A stretch of 46,446 nt of DNA from JAYFNU01 sp964458545 (GTDB taxonomy: Bacteria > Bacillota > Clostridia > Oscillospirales > Ruminococcaceae). Positions 15,822 through 24,573 of the stretch are shown here, one piece after another. The stretch's first letter is position 1; the number at the start of each line of letters is the position of its first letter. Location: NCBI GenBank assembly GCA_964458545.1, contig CAYWJF010000005.1, positions 1 through 46,446 of the forward strand. Direction: 5' to 3'. Made by a program: the position numbers and the translations under genes. The notes under the pieces were generated by a model. It was not told where the DNA came from and made no database searches. It saw nothing but the letters and a program-made list of their open reading frames with translations.

Positions 15822-18314
15822 ATGAAAAGACGAACAATACTTGTAGTTGACGACAATTTAATTAACCGACAACTGTTAAAGGAAGCGCTTTGCAACGAAT
15901 TTGATATCATTGAAGCGGTTGACGGAAAACAGGCTATCGGCTTTTTAGAGGAGCTGCACACAACGGTATCCACGGTGCTGCTTGATATCGCAATGCCCGA
16001 ATTGGACGGCTACGAGGTGCTTCGCCGTATGCGCGAAAACCCGAAGCTCTCGCAGATACCCGTCATTATGGTAACGGGTATAGACGACGAGCCCTCTCGA
16101 ATAAAAGCGCTGTCGCTCGGCGCGAACGATTTTATAACAAAACCCTTCAGCCTTGAAATAGTAAGGCATTGTATTAAAAACAGCATTGCTCTTCACGAAA
16201 CCTCTGCGGAGATTAGCTCCCTTCAGCGCGACACGCTAACGGGGCTTTATACCCGCGAGGTTTTTCTTAATAAGGTCAGCGAGCTTGTCCTTTCGCGCGA
16301 AGCGGGTCACTATATTATGGCGTGCTTCGATATTGACCGCTTTAAGGTTATTAACGACCAGTATGGCACAAAAAAAGGCGACGAAATTCTGCGTTACCTC
16401 GGCGCGGTGTTTAAGACGGGGTTTGCCGCTGTAGGCGGTATATGCTGTCGTATCGCCGCTGACGATTTCGCCATACTCTATCCCGCTTCGTTTAAGGACA
16501 CGCCGGAGATGCTGGAAATAAGGAGAAAGGCAAGCAACGTAGAGGGTCTTCTTTCGCCGCTTGTCTTCAGTACGGGCAGATACCTTGTAGACGACCCCAC
16601 CCTTTCCGCGAGCGCTATGTTTGACAGAGCTATGCTCGCAGCGGAAACGGTAAAGTCGCGCTTCGAGGGGAAGATTGCCTACTATAGCGAATCTATGCGA
16701 AACCATCTTATCCTTGAGCAAGAAATAGTAATGGAGATGGAGAGCGCGCTTCGCGACAGGCAGTTCGAGGTCTGGTATCAGCCGCAGTTTAACCACGCAA
16801 CGGGCGCGCAGATTGGCGCCGAGGCGCTTGTTCGCTGGCGTCACCCTAAAAAGGGTCTTATCTGGCCCAACCTGTTTATTCCCATCTTCGAACAGAACGG
16901 CTTTATCTATTCGCTTGACAGATATATCTGGGAAGAGGTTTGCCGCTTTTTAAAGAAACGGCTGGACGAGGGTGAAACTCCCCCTCCCATTTCCGTTACT
17001 ATATCAAGATACGACGCCCTTCAGCCCAACATTGTAGAAAGCATAAAGGGGCTTGTTGCTAAATATAATCTGCCCGTCAATCTATTGCGCCTTGAAATAA
17101 CAGAATCCGCCTTCGCGGAAGCTACCAAGGTGATAGTACGGGTTGCGCGTCAGCTTATTGACAGCGGCTTTACACTTGAAATTGACGATTTCGGCAGCGG
17201 CTACTCCTCCCTTAATACGCTTAAGGACGTACCCGCTCAGGTGCTAAAGCTTGATATGCGTTTCTTTGAGGAGAGCGACGATTCTCAGCGAAGCGGAAGC
17301 ATTATTGAATCAATAGTGCGCATGGCTAAATGGCTCGGAATGTCGGTTATAAGCGAGGGCGTCGAGAACAAGGAGCAGGCCGATTTCTTAAAATCCATCG
17401 GCAGCTTATATGTTCAAGGGTATTATTACGCAAAACCTATGCCGCAGACAGAATACGAGGATTTGTCGAGGTCTGGCGCATTTGAGCCTTTACTCAATCG
17501 CCTCGAAACTATAGACGGTCTCAACAACAACGTCTTTTGGGACCCGAAATCCATGGAAACGCTTATCTTCAACAGCTACGTCGGCGGCGCTTGTATCTTC
17601 GAGTACCATAACGGCAAAACCGAGATTATCCGCAGCAACGACGAGTACGCCAAGATTTTCTCCGGCAACTTCGCCTATGATTTTTCCTCTATTAGCGGCG
17701 ACTCTCTCGCCTTCCTTGACGAGCAGGATAAGAGGACGCTGATGGATAATATAAAAAAGTCAATCGAAACGAGAACGCCCTCCTCTTGCGAGGTACGGCT
17801 GTCAGACGAGCGAGGGCATTACAAAAATCTGCGTCCGACGGTTAGGGTCATAGCGCAAACAGGCGACAGATACCTACTCTACTGCGTGCTCGCCGATATC
17901 ACCGACCGCCGTGGCTCAGACAAAAGAAAGGACTCCCTTACCGAGCGAGCCGCGTTTTCGCTTTTGAATATCGACTACGAATTTGTTTTCACAATTAACG
18001 CCGAAACGGGCGAAATTACGCCTCTTTTTGGCGAGGTGAGCGGAGAAATGAACCGTATGGAGGGCAAGGACTGGCTGAGCGAATATCTCATAAATAACTG
18101 CGCGAGCGAGGATAAAGAACGCGCGCTGCGCGAAACCTCGCTTGATTACATAAAGGCAACGCTTAAAATGTCGCGTGTACATACAGTCTTTTACACCTTC
18201 TCGCAGGCGGGTCGACCCGTGCATCGGCGTTCTGTCTACAGCTATCTCGACCTTGAGAAGAAGGTTATTCTCTGCGGTATGCAGAATATCGAAAAGACTA
18301 TTATCGAGGCGTAG
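15822..18314 (+). CDS. Response regulator with GGDEF-like, EAL and PAS-like domains
   Basis: From ATG 15822 the protein is 830 aa. An upstream GTG at 15768 would add 18 unlikely residues. A receiver domain (about 3-125) has its phospho-acceptor at D55 (VLLDIAMPE) and the lysine at TKPF. A GGDEF-type domain (about 130-285) has AADDF (212-216) instead of GGDEF, so it is unlikely to make cyclic-di-GMP and may sense GTP. An EAL domain (about 300-545) keeps E334 (EAL), E425, D455/D456, K476, E512 and Q532. The usual metal-binding Asn of the SVNxS motif is Thr393. One or two PAS-like folds occupy about 580-830. The protein probably breaks down or senses cyclic-di-GMP under control of an unknown histidine kinase. 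No partner kinase is adjacent. Confidence 0.93.
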   Translation: MKRRTILVVDDNLINRQLLKEALCNEFDIIEAVDGKQAIGFLEELHTTVSTVLLDIAMPELDGYEVLRRMRENPKLSQIPVIMVTGIDDEPSRIKALSLGANDFITKPFSLEIVRHCIKNSIALHETSAEISSLQRDTLTGLYTREVFLNKVSELVLSREAGHYIMACFDIDRFKVINDQYGTKKGDEILRYLGAVFKTGFAAVGGICCRIAADDFAILYPASFKDTPEMLEIRRKASNVEGLLSPLVFSTGRYLVDDPTLSASAMFDRAMLAAETVKSRFEGKIAYYSESMRNHLILEQEIVMEMESALRDRQFEVWYQPQFNHATGAQIGAEALVRWRHPKKGLIWPNLFIPIFEQNGFIYSLDRYIWEEVCRFLKKRLDEGETPPPISVTISRYDALQPNIVESIKGLVAKYNLPVNLLRLEITESAFAEATKVIVRVARQLIDSGFTLEIDDFGSGYSSLNTLKDVPAQVLKLDMRFFEESDDSQRSGSIIESIVRMAKWLGMSVISEGVENKEQADFLKSIGSLYVQGYYYAKPMPQTEYEDLSRSGAFEPLLNRLETIDGLNNNVFWDPKSMETLIFNSYVGGACIFEYHNGKTEIIRSNDEYAKIFSGNFAYDFSSISGDSLAFLDEQDKRTLMDNIKKSIETRTPSSCEVRLSDERGHYKNLRPTVRVIAQTGDRYLLYCVLADITDRRGSDKRKDSLTERAAFSLLNIDYEFVFTINAETGEITPLFGEVSGEMNRMEGKDWLSEYLINNCASEDKERALRETSLDYIKATLKMSRVHTVFYTFSQAGRPVHRRSVYSYLDLEKKVILCGMQNIEKTIIEA

Positions 18315-18502
18315 CAAAGCGCCGCAATATTGAAAGCAACGTCAGACGGCTAATTAATTATTTTTACCGAACCTGCTTTAGCCCTTTGCCTAACAAGCAC
18401 AGAATTTTGTCATATATATTATTAAAATAGCCTATTCCCTTTTATCGGTAAAAATGCTATCATAGCTATACTTTGTGCCGTCAGAAAAGGGAGAGATTGT
18501 TA

Positions 18503-19147
18503 ATGGACGCTCACATAGACTCGCTATATATCTGCGTAAAGGATATGAAGCGGGCGATAAAATTCTACGAAAAGTTTTTTGAACAAAGCGTCACCGAAAG
18601 GGACGACATCTACAGCGTGTTTGTAATACACGGCTTTCGTTTCGGGCTCTTTGCCTATGAAAAGGTAAGCGAAGAGCACACCTTCGGCACAAACTGTGTG
18701 CCGAGCGTATGTATGGAAAGCTTGTCCGCTCTTCGCGAGAAGCTTAAAATGTACGGCGCCGCTTTTCCTATTACAAAGATAGGCAGCAACTGGGTCGGCG
18801 AGATAAACGACAGCGAGGGAAACCGCATTGAGCTGACTACGCCCTGCGAAAGTCTTCTTGTGTTGGTACGCTATATACTTGCGGAAGGTAAGCGCGACGA
18901 ATTCCTAAGAGAATTTGAGAAGGCTGGAATAGCCGAAGCCTCCAAAAAGGAGGAGGGTAACCTGCGCTACGACGTTTTTCTTCCCGCGGATTCAGAAAAC
19001 GATGTTTGCCTTACCGAGGTCTGGGAAAACACCGAGGCACAAGCACTTCACGGAAAAACGCCGCACTACAAAAAGCTCGCTAAGCTAAAAAAGGCGTTTG
19101 TAAGAGACGCGATTATTGAAAAGCACCGCCTTCACGAGTTTAAATAA
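18503..19147 (+). CDS. VOC (glyoxalase/bleomycin-resistance) domain fused to an ABM monooxygenase-like domain
   Basis: From ATG 18503 (after GGGAGAG) the protein is 214 aa; the in-frame upstream start at 18473 has no ribosome site. Residues 1-115 form a vicinal oxygen chelate domain (HIDSLYICVKDMKRAIKFYE at the start, WVGEINDSEGNRIELTTP at the end). Residues 117-205 resemble an antibiotic-biosynthesis-monooxygenase domain (LVLVRYILAEGKRDEFLREF, then EEGNLRYDVFL, then a LTEVWENTEAQALH strand-helix). ABM domains are often YgiN-like quinol monooxygenases or heme-handling proteins. Fusion suggests the two domains act on related small electrophiles or quinones. The substrate is unknown. Confidence 0.85.
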   Translation: MDAHIDSLYICVKDMKRAIKFYEKFFEQSVTERDDIYSVFVIHGFRFGLFAYEKVSEEHTFGTNCVPSVCMESLSALREKLKMYGAAFPITKIGSNWVGEINDSEGNRIELTTPCESLLVLVRYILAEGKRDEFLREFEKAGIAEASKKEEGNLRYDVFLPADSENDVCLTEVWENTEAQALHGKTPHYKKLAKLKKAFVRDAIIEKHRLHEFK

Positions 19148-19157
19148 TCAATGCTAC

Positions 19158-19191
19158 CGCCCGTTTCACATAAACGTGAAACGGGCGTTTC
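19158..19191 (+). terminator. Intrinsic terminator after the VOC-ABM gene
   Basis: A perfect 12-bp stem (19158-19169 with 19176-19187) closes a 6-base loop and is followed by TTTCTTG. It begins 10 bases after the stop. Confidence 0.85.
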
Positions 19192-19369
19192 TTGTTACTC
19201 TTCGTTCCTCAAAAATATTACTCTATTAATAATCGTATATTTTAGTTTAATTATACTATTTGTTTATTCCTCTGTATATTGTGCGGATTTTTGTATAATC
19301 CTTGGTTTTTGCTTGAAAATTCTAACGCTTAAGGGTAAAAAGCGCCTGAATGTTTGTCTAATTCGTCCT

Positions 19370-19399
19370 TTGAAATTTGTTACTGAAATTTGGTATAAT
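19370..19399 (+). promoter_or_regulatory. Sigma-A-type promoter for the CarD-family gene
   Basis: TTGAAA (19370-19375) and TATAAT (19394-19399) are separated by 18 bases, with a TGG extension of the -10. The transcript would start near 19406. Its leader contains a small hairpin, GCGGC-TTAAA-GCCGC (19415-19429), immediately before the GAGGGGAG ribosome site. Confidence 0.65.
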
Positions 19400-19442
19400 A
19401 TATCTGTAGGAAAAGCGGCTTAAAGCCGCGAGGGGAGTTATT

Positions 19443-19955
19443 TTGTTGAATACGCATAAGAAAAACGAATATGTGAGATACGGCGCGAACGGCGTTTGCT
19501 TAATTGAGGACGTAACTAAAATGAAGGTGTCGGGCGACGAGCGTGAATTTTATGTGCTTCGACCCGTAGCAAACGGCGCTTCCACAATTTATGTGCCCGC
19601 CGATAACGAGCGGTTGACCGAGCGGATGAAGGGCGTTCTATCTAAGAGCGAGATTGATAGCCTAATTTCGTCGGCAAGAAAGCAGTCGATAGATTGGGTA
19701 AACGACAGGAACGAAAGAAGAGAGCTGTTTCATTCTATTATCTCAAAGTGCGACAGGCGCGAGCTATTGTTGCTTGTCAGCTGCGTCTACCAAAAGAAGC
19801 GCGAGCTTATAGCTAACGGTAAAAAGCTTGCTTCGAGCGACGACGAGGCATTAAAGGTTGCCGAGCGGCTTATTGAGGACGAGTTTTCCTTCTCTTTGGG
19901 GCTTGACGGAGACAAGATAAGCGATTACATAAAAGGCAAGCTCGGAGCGGTTTAA
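19443..19955 (+). CDS. CarD-family RNA polymerase-binding regulator
   Basis: CarD/CdnL proteins bind the RNA polymerase beta subunit and stabilise open promoter complexes, often at rRNA promoters. The 170-aa length is typical. The N-terminal RNA-polymerase-interaction domain (about 8-65) is clear: EYVRYGANGVCLIEDVTKMK, then FYVLRPVANGASTIYVPADN. The C-terminal part is helical. The start is a TTG at 19443, with a second in-frame TTG at 19446; GAGGGGAG at 19430-19437 suits either. The gene is monocistronic, with its own promoter, leader hairpin and terminator. Confidence 0.92.
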   Translation: MLNTHKKNEYVRYGANGVCLIEDVTKMKVSGDEREFYVLRPVANGASTIYVPADNERLTERMKGVLSKSEIDSLISSARKQSIDWVNDRNERRELFHSIISKCDRRELLLLVSCVYQKKRELIANGKKLASSDDEALKVAERLIEDEFSFSLGLDGDKISDYIKGKLGAV

Positions 19956-19978
19956 GCAAGCCGTAAAGTTAATCTATT

Positions 19979-20003
19979 AAGGGCGGGGTTACCCGCCCTT
20001 TTT
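19979..20003 (+). terminator. Intrinsic terminator after the CarD-family gene
   Basis: AAGGGCGGG pairs with CCCGCCCTT across a GTTA loop, followed by further Ts. It begins 23 bases after the stop. Confidence 0.9.
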
Positions 20004-20078
20004 GCGCGCTTAGTGGCATTGTATTTTTCCGTATGATATAATATTTGTTAGGATATTTGTATTTAGGAGGATAAGGCT

Positions 20079-20735
20079 ATGCCGAAAGCTGACAGCGTAG
20101 AAGCCGCCTGCCCGAAATGCGGTGGCGCAATACCTGTAATTTGTTACGAAAGTCTCGACGCAGAGCTGTTCCCTGAGGCAAAGAAGCGTCTTACTGACGG
20201 AACCCTCTTCTCTGCCGTCTGTCCCGAATGCGGCGAGCTGTTTAACTTCACCTATCCGCTGCTCTACCACGACGCCGAAAGGCGGGTAATAATACAGTTC
20301 ACCACCGAGCGCGACGAAGCCGAGGATTTTATAGCTTCGGCGAAGGACAGCTTGGCTATGATGAACGCCGCCATTCCCGAGGGCGAAAAGAAGTACGACT
20401 ATCGCGTGGTTTTCCACCCGAACGAGCTGCGATAAAAGGTAAAACTCTTTGATTTAGGGCTCGACGACCGCGCGGCGGAGATAACTAAATTCATCTGCGC
20501 GCTTAATTTAAACAAATCAGACCCACTGTTTGAAATAGCGGCTTGCTATCTCGTAGTGGACGCAAACGGCGAATACCATGTCCAGTTCCTCTCCTCAAAC
20601 GGGAAAAGCCATGTCACCGATATAGATAAAGCTATGTACGACGACGTAGCGAACAGCTTCGCCGCAATTATTAAGGATAAATCGACCGACTGCTATATAA
20701 TCGACTGCCGCTGGGCGGCGAACGCGATAAAGTAG
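20079..20735 (+). pseudogene. CpXC-domain protein gene interrupted by an in-frame TAA
   Basis: The first 118 codons (20079-20432) encode a CpXC protein with two zinc-binding pairs (CPKCG, CPECG) and end in HPNELR followed by TAA at 20433-20435. The same frame then stays open for 99 codons to TAG 20733-20735, reading KVKLFDLGLDDRAAEI at first and WAANAIK at the end. As I recall, full-length CpXC proteins continue past this point with exactly this kind of segment, commonly NELREK(I/V). The TAA therefore appears to replace a sense codon, probably GAA (Glu). Sequence error, recent inactivation or recoding are all possible. The downstream half has no ribosome site or start of its own. AGGAGG precedes ATG 20079. 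The function of CpXC proteins is unknown. Confidence 0.85.
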
Positions 20736-20753
20736 CAACCGCAAAGGACCGTT

Positions 20754-21950
20754 ATGGAAGAAGAGAGGCCTTTAAAGGGCGCGGCTAAAAACATAATACT
20801 TCTTGGGCTTATCAGCTGCTTTTCCGATATCTCGAGCGAGATGGTCTATCCGCTTATACCGTTCTACCTTACCGTCGCGTTCGGCGCGACGCCCGCGCTT
20901 GTCGGCTTAATTGAGGGAATAGCGGAAAGCCTCGCGAGTCTGCTTAAGGTTTTCGGCGGCTATATAAGCGACAAGTACCAGCGAAAGAAGCCGATAGCCT
21001 TTATCGGCTACGCCACGGGGCTTTTATATAAGCTTGCGCTTATCTTTGCCTCCTCTTGGGCGGGCATACTCGGCGCGAGGGTAATTGACCGCTTCGGTAA
21101 GGGTATACGCACCGCACCGCGCGACGTTATGGTGTCTGAAAGCGCGGAGAAGGACCACGCTGGCAGAGCTTTCGGCATACACAAGGCGCTTGATATGGCA
21201 GGCTCCGCCGCGGGAATACTGCTTTCATACATACTTTTAAAAAGCATAGGCGACGGCGGCTTTAAGACCATCTTTGCCCTTTCGGCTATCCCCGTTGTTA
21301 TCGCGCTTATAATCTTCGCCTTTGTAAAAGAAAAGCGAGAACCAAGACCTGTAAAAGAGCGCGAGCGGTTCTGGAAAAGCTTTAAATCGCTTGACGGAAA
21401 TCTTAAGCTTTATCTGCTTGTGGTTTTTATCTTTACCCTCGGCAACTCCTCTAACACTTTTCTGCTTTTAAAGGCAAGCGCCGTCGGCTTCTCGAGCGCC
21501 GACGCTATACTGCTCTATTTCGTCTACAACCTTGTTTCCGCCTTGCTCGCTATTCCCTTTGGCAAGCGTTCAGACAAGGCGGGACGAAAGCGTGTGCTTG
21601 TCGCGGGGTATTTCACCTTCGCGCTTGTTTACGCGGGCTTCGCCTTCGTTACCTCTAAGCCGCTTATGGTCGGCGTATTTATTTTATATGGCTTTTACAC
21701 GGCTATGGTCGCGGGTGTGGAACGCGCGTTCATTTCCGAGATAGCGCCGAGCGAGCTTCGCGGAACAATGCTCGGGCTTCATTCTACCCTTGCGGGTGTG
21801 GCGCTACTTCCCGCAAGCGTAATAGCGGGACTTCTGTGGAGCGCCGTAGGCTCCTACGCGCCCTTCCTCTTCGGCTCGCTTCTGTCTGTTATCTCCGCGC
21901 TTATCCTCGCTTTTGGTCTAAAGGGAAAGACAAAAGAGCTTCCCGCTTAA
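20754..21950 (+). CDS. Major facilitator superfamily transporter
   Basis: This 398-aa protein has about 12 hydrophobic helices, typical of MFS secondary transporters in the cytoplasmic membrane. The loop between helices 2 and 3 carries motif A in the form GGYISDKYQRKKP, and a related copy (GKRSDKAGRKR) occurs in the second half. DRFGKGIRTAPRDVMVSES is a strong signature of a subgroup of uncharacterised MFS proteins. The start codon follows AAAGGA. The gene begins 18 bases after the broken CpXC frame and could be read from the same transcript. The substrate cannot be predicted; drug or small-metabolite export is common in this subgroup. Confidence 0.92.
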   Translation: MEEERPLKGAAKNIILLGLISCFSDISSEMVYPLIPFYLTVAFGATPALVGLIEGIAESLASLLKVFGGYISDKYQRKKPIAFIGYATGLLYKLALIFASSWAGILGARVIDRFGKGIRTAPRDVMVSESAEKDHAGRAFGIHKALDMAGSAAGILLSYILLKSIGDGGFKTIFALSAIPVVIALIIFAFVKEKREPRPVKERERFWKSFKSLDGNLKLYLLVVFIFTLGNSSNTFLLLKASAVGFSSADAILLYFVYNLVSALLAIPFGKRSDKAGRKRVLVAGYFTFALVYAGFAFVTSKPLMVGVFILYGFYTAMVAGVERAFISEIAPSELRGTMLGLHSTLAGVALLPASVIAGLLWSAVGSYAPFLFGSLLSVISALILAFGLKGKTKELPA

Positions 21951-21996
21951 TACCGCTTTAGCTTTCAGTTTCTACTACTCTTAAAGGAGCAACACT

Positions 21997-22761
21997 ATGG
22001 AGATTATCACTCTAACTAAGGAAAACCTTTCAAAGGAGCACATCTGCTGCGCGATATCCAACAACAACGACATTCAGGTTTCGACAAAGAAGGCGTGGCT
22101 TGAAAAGCGCCTTGACGAGGGGCTTATGTTCAAGAAGGGCGACGTGCGCGGAAAGTGCTTTATCGAGTATATCCCCGCTGAATACGCGTGGGCGCCTATC
22201 GAAGCCGAGGGCTATATGTATATCGACTGCTTCTGGGTATCGGGACAGTTCAAGGGTCAGGGCAATTCTAATCTTCTGCTCGACGCTTGCATAAAGGACA
22301 GCCGCGAGAAGGGCAAGAAGGGGCTTTGCGTTCTATCCTCAGCGAAGAAGAAGCCGTTCCTTTCTGACGGGGGCTACCTTACCTACAAGGGCTTCGTTCT
22401 TGCCGACAACGCCGAGCCGTTCTTTGAGCTTCTGTATCTTCCCTTTGACGACAACGCCGAGCGTCCGCGTTTTCGCGAGCAGGCGAAGAAGCCGCATATA
22501 GATGAAAAGGGTCTTGTCATCTTCCACAGCGACCAATGTCCCTTCACGGCGAAGTATGTTCCAATTTTGGCGGCGCTTGCGAAGGAAAAGGGCGTAGAGC
22601 TTAAAACGGTGCATTTTAGTTCCGCGAAGGAGGCGCAAAACGCGCCCGCAGCCGCTACCGCCTACAACCTCTTCTGCGACGGCGAGTTCGTAACGCACGA
22701 GTTATATTCGGAAAAGAAGTTCGCGGCGTTTATTGACGAGTACCAAGCGGCAAAGCGATAA
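21997..22761 (+). CDS. GNAT acetyltransferase with a YoaP-like C-terminal domain
   Basis: The first two-thirds of this 254-aa protein form a GNAT N-acetyltransferase (YIDCFWVSGQFKGQGNSNLL is the acetyl-CoA-binding strand-loop-helix; GLCVLSSAKKKPFLSDGGYL follows). The C-terminal 85 residues (from VIFHSDQCPFTAKY to DEYQAAKR) match the YoaP-like domain, which has a thioredoxin-like look with a single cysteine in place of CxxC. This pairing is known in Bacillus YoaP, so the fusion is established rather than new. The acceptor substrate is unknown. AAAGGAG before ATG 21997 is a strong ribosome site. Confidence 0.9.
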   Translation: MEIITLTKENLSKEHICCAISNNNDIQVSTKKAWLEKRLDEGLMFKKGDVRGKCFIEYIPAEYAWAPIEAEGYMYIDCFWVSGQFKGQGNSNLLLDACIKDSREKGKKGLCVLSSAKKKPFLSDGGYLTYKGFVLADNAEPFFELLYLPFDDNAERPRFREQAKKPHIDEKGLVIFHSDQCPFTAKYVPILAALAKEKGVELKTVHFSSAKEAQNAPAAATAYNLFCDGEFVTHELYSEKKFAAFIDEYQAAKR

Positions 22762-22791
22762 GCGCAGAAAAAGAATACGAAGTAATAGAAA

Positions 22792-22816
22792 AAGAGGACG
22801 GTTCCGCCGTCCTCTT
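22792..22816. terminator. Bidirectional terminator between convergent transcripts
   Basis: AAGAGGACGG pairs perfectly with CCGTCCTCTT over a 5-base loop. Plus-strand Ts are sparse (CTCTATTATT), while the minus strand reads into TTTTTCTATTAC. It lies between the GNAT-YoaP gene and the end of the redox operon. Confidence 0.8.
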
Positions 22817-22838
22817 CTCTATTATTTAGCCGCAAATT

Positions 22839-24572
22839 CTACTTCTTAATCTTCTCGTTCTCCTTGAGGTCAAGCCCCAGCGTACCGCCGGGATTCATTA
22901 TGTTGTCCTTGTCGAAGTGGTTCTTAAGCGCGCGGTAGACGTCGAACTCGTTTACGCCTATCGAGTATTCCAGCCACGGCGCGAACATCTTGCCTATGCC
23001 GTGGTGGTGGCTCATAGACGCGCCCGATTTCTGTATCGCGTTGAGTATGCCCGCATGGTAGCGGCGGTACTCCTCAGGGTCGCTCATCTTCGCTATAAAA
23101 ATCCAATATAGGTTCGCGCCCTGCGGATAGACGTGGCTCATATGTGTCATACAAATCGTGTCGGGGCGGCTCTTACAGTAGGCTCTGACGGAAGCGTGCA
23201 CCTCGCTCATATTGCTCCAGTTGACGGTGCATTCCATAGTGTCGGTAACAAGTCCGAAATCCTGTATCGTGTCGCGAAGGAAGGGGTCGCTGAACCTGCC
23301 CTTTTCCCAGCTCTTCGTGACGAAGCCCGTAAGCGACATTCCCTTGTAGCGGCGGGCTATCCTCTTCGCGTTCCTTGCAACGTTGTTGGAAAAGCCCCTT
23401 TCGCCGTTAGTAAAGCTAAGGAAAAGGCACATCTCGTTTTCCTTAAAGCCGCGAAGTTTAAAAAGCGACATTAACGGCGTTTCGTCAATGTTATAAAGCC
23501 GAAGCATTAGGCTCGTTTCCTCGGGGTCGGAAAGCCTGAACACCGACGGGTGCCCCGCCTCGCTTTGCATAATTTCGCGTGCCGCCGCCTGCGCCGTCTG
23601 CCAGTCGGGGAACATAAAGGAGAAACGGTTTATTGTTTCGGGCATATGGCGGAAAATCTTTAGGGTAACGTGGGTAAGCACGCCGAACGCGCCCTCGCTT
23701 CCCATCATTATCTGGTTAAGGTCGGGACCCGTCGCCTTGCGGGGGTAGGTATCCGTATTAATGTTCCCTATAGGCGTCGCGTATTCCTGAGATAGCACGA
23801 TATCCGAAATACAGCCGTAGTAGGTGGAATTCTGTCCCGCGCCTCGCGTTACCACCCAGCCGCCTACGGAGGAATACTCGAAGCTCTGCGGAAAATGTCC
23901 GCAGGTGTAAGCTCTCTTCGCGCCGAAAAGCTCTACGGCGTTATTTAGCGTTTCCTCAAGCTTAGGTCCGCTCATACCCGCTTCGACGGTTATGGTCTGG
24001 TCAGTTTCGTTAAAAGAAATTACCTTATTAAAGCGAAGGCGCATATCGAGCGACACGCCGCCCTTCATACATTCAACACCGCGCGTAACCGACGAGCCGC
24101 CGCCGTAAACGTAAACGGGTATCTTTTTCTTTGTGCAGTAGGCGACGATAGCCTCTATCTGCTCCTTGTTTTCGGGGTAAAGCACAGCGTCTGGCAGATT
24201 TTCTGCAATCTTGCGACGCACCCGCATAATGTCGTACATTGTCTTTCCGTATGCGACGGAGAGGCGCGAGTAGTCGTCGGTGCGGACAAACTCTTCGCCC
24301 ACAATATCCTTAAACGCCTTAATGTCCGCGTCCTTTAGTACCTTGAAGGGCACGGGCTTTTCAAATTTAACCTCGTCAAGACCGAGGTTTTCGGTGTAGT
24401 CTTTAAAATTGTCGTCCGAAAGGTGGAACTTTTCCTTCATAAGCTTATAGAGGGTTTCCTTCGGCGCTTTAATCTTGTCATATTCGCCCCACTTGAAGAC
24501 CGAGCGGTAGGACCTTTCGGAAAACTTTCCGTCGTACCATTTCGGTTCAAAGCCTTTATACTTATGTGCCAT
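22839..24572 (-). CDS. FAD-binding oxidase resembling alkyldihydroxyacetonephosphate synthase
   Basis: From ATG 24572 (after GGGGAG, seven bases upstream) the protein is 577 aa. A longer in-frame reading from 24752 would overlap the kinase gene and is rejected. It belongs to the VAO/PCMH flavoprotein family: the FAD-pyrophosphate loop is PVYVYGGGSSVTRG, and GSEGAFGVLTHVTLK follows. The C-terminal SHHHGIGK (H522-H524) and the tract SHVYPQGANLY match the HHH and tyrosine motifs of alkyl-DHAP synthase, whereas glycolate oxidases have GEHGIG. The family member in peroxisomes swaps the acyl chain of acyl-DHAP for a fatty alcohol, making ether lipids. Bacterial homologues such as YgcU of E. coli lack a firm role. 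The gene is last of a five-gene redox operon. Confidence 0.88.
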   Translation of the reverse strand: MAHKYKGFEPKWYDGKFSERSYRSVFKWGEYDKIKAPKETLYKLMKEKFHLSDDNFKDYTENLGLDEVKFEKPVPFKVLKDADIKAFKDIVGEEFVRTDDYSRLSVAYGKTMYDIMRVRRKIAENLPDAVLYPENKEQIEAIVAYCTKKKIPVYVYGGGSSVTRGVECMKGGVSLDMRLRFNKVISFNETDQTITVEAGMSGPKLEETLNNAVELFGAKRAYTCGHFPQSFEYSSVGGWVVTRGAGQNSTYYGCISDIVLSQEYATPIGNINTDTYPRKATGPDLNQIMMGSEGAFGVLTHVTLKIFRHMPETINRFSFMFPDWQTAQAAAREIMQSEAGHPSVFRLSDPEETSLMLRLYNIDETPLMSLFKLRGFKENEMCLFLSFTNGERGFSNNVARNAKRIARRYKGMSLTGFVTKSWEKGRFSDPFLRDTIQDFGLVTDTMECTVNWSNMSEVHASVRAYCKSRPDTICMTHMSHVYPQGANLYWIFIAKMSDPEEYRRYHAGILNAIQKSGASMSHHHGIGKMFAPWLEYSIGVNEFDVYRALKNHFDKDNIMNPGGTLGLDLKENEKIKK

Positions 24573-24573
24573 T

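Noticed and set aside
20436..20735. Separate gene downstream of the CpXC stop
   Set aside because: There is no start codon with a ribosome site, and the frame is identical to the upstream gene, so a split gene is the simpler reading.
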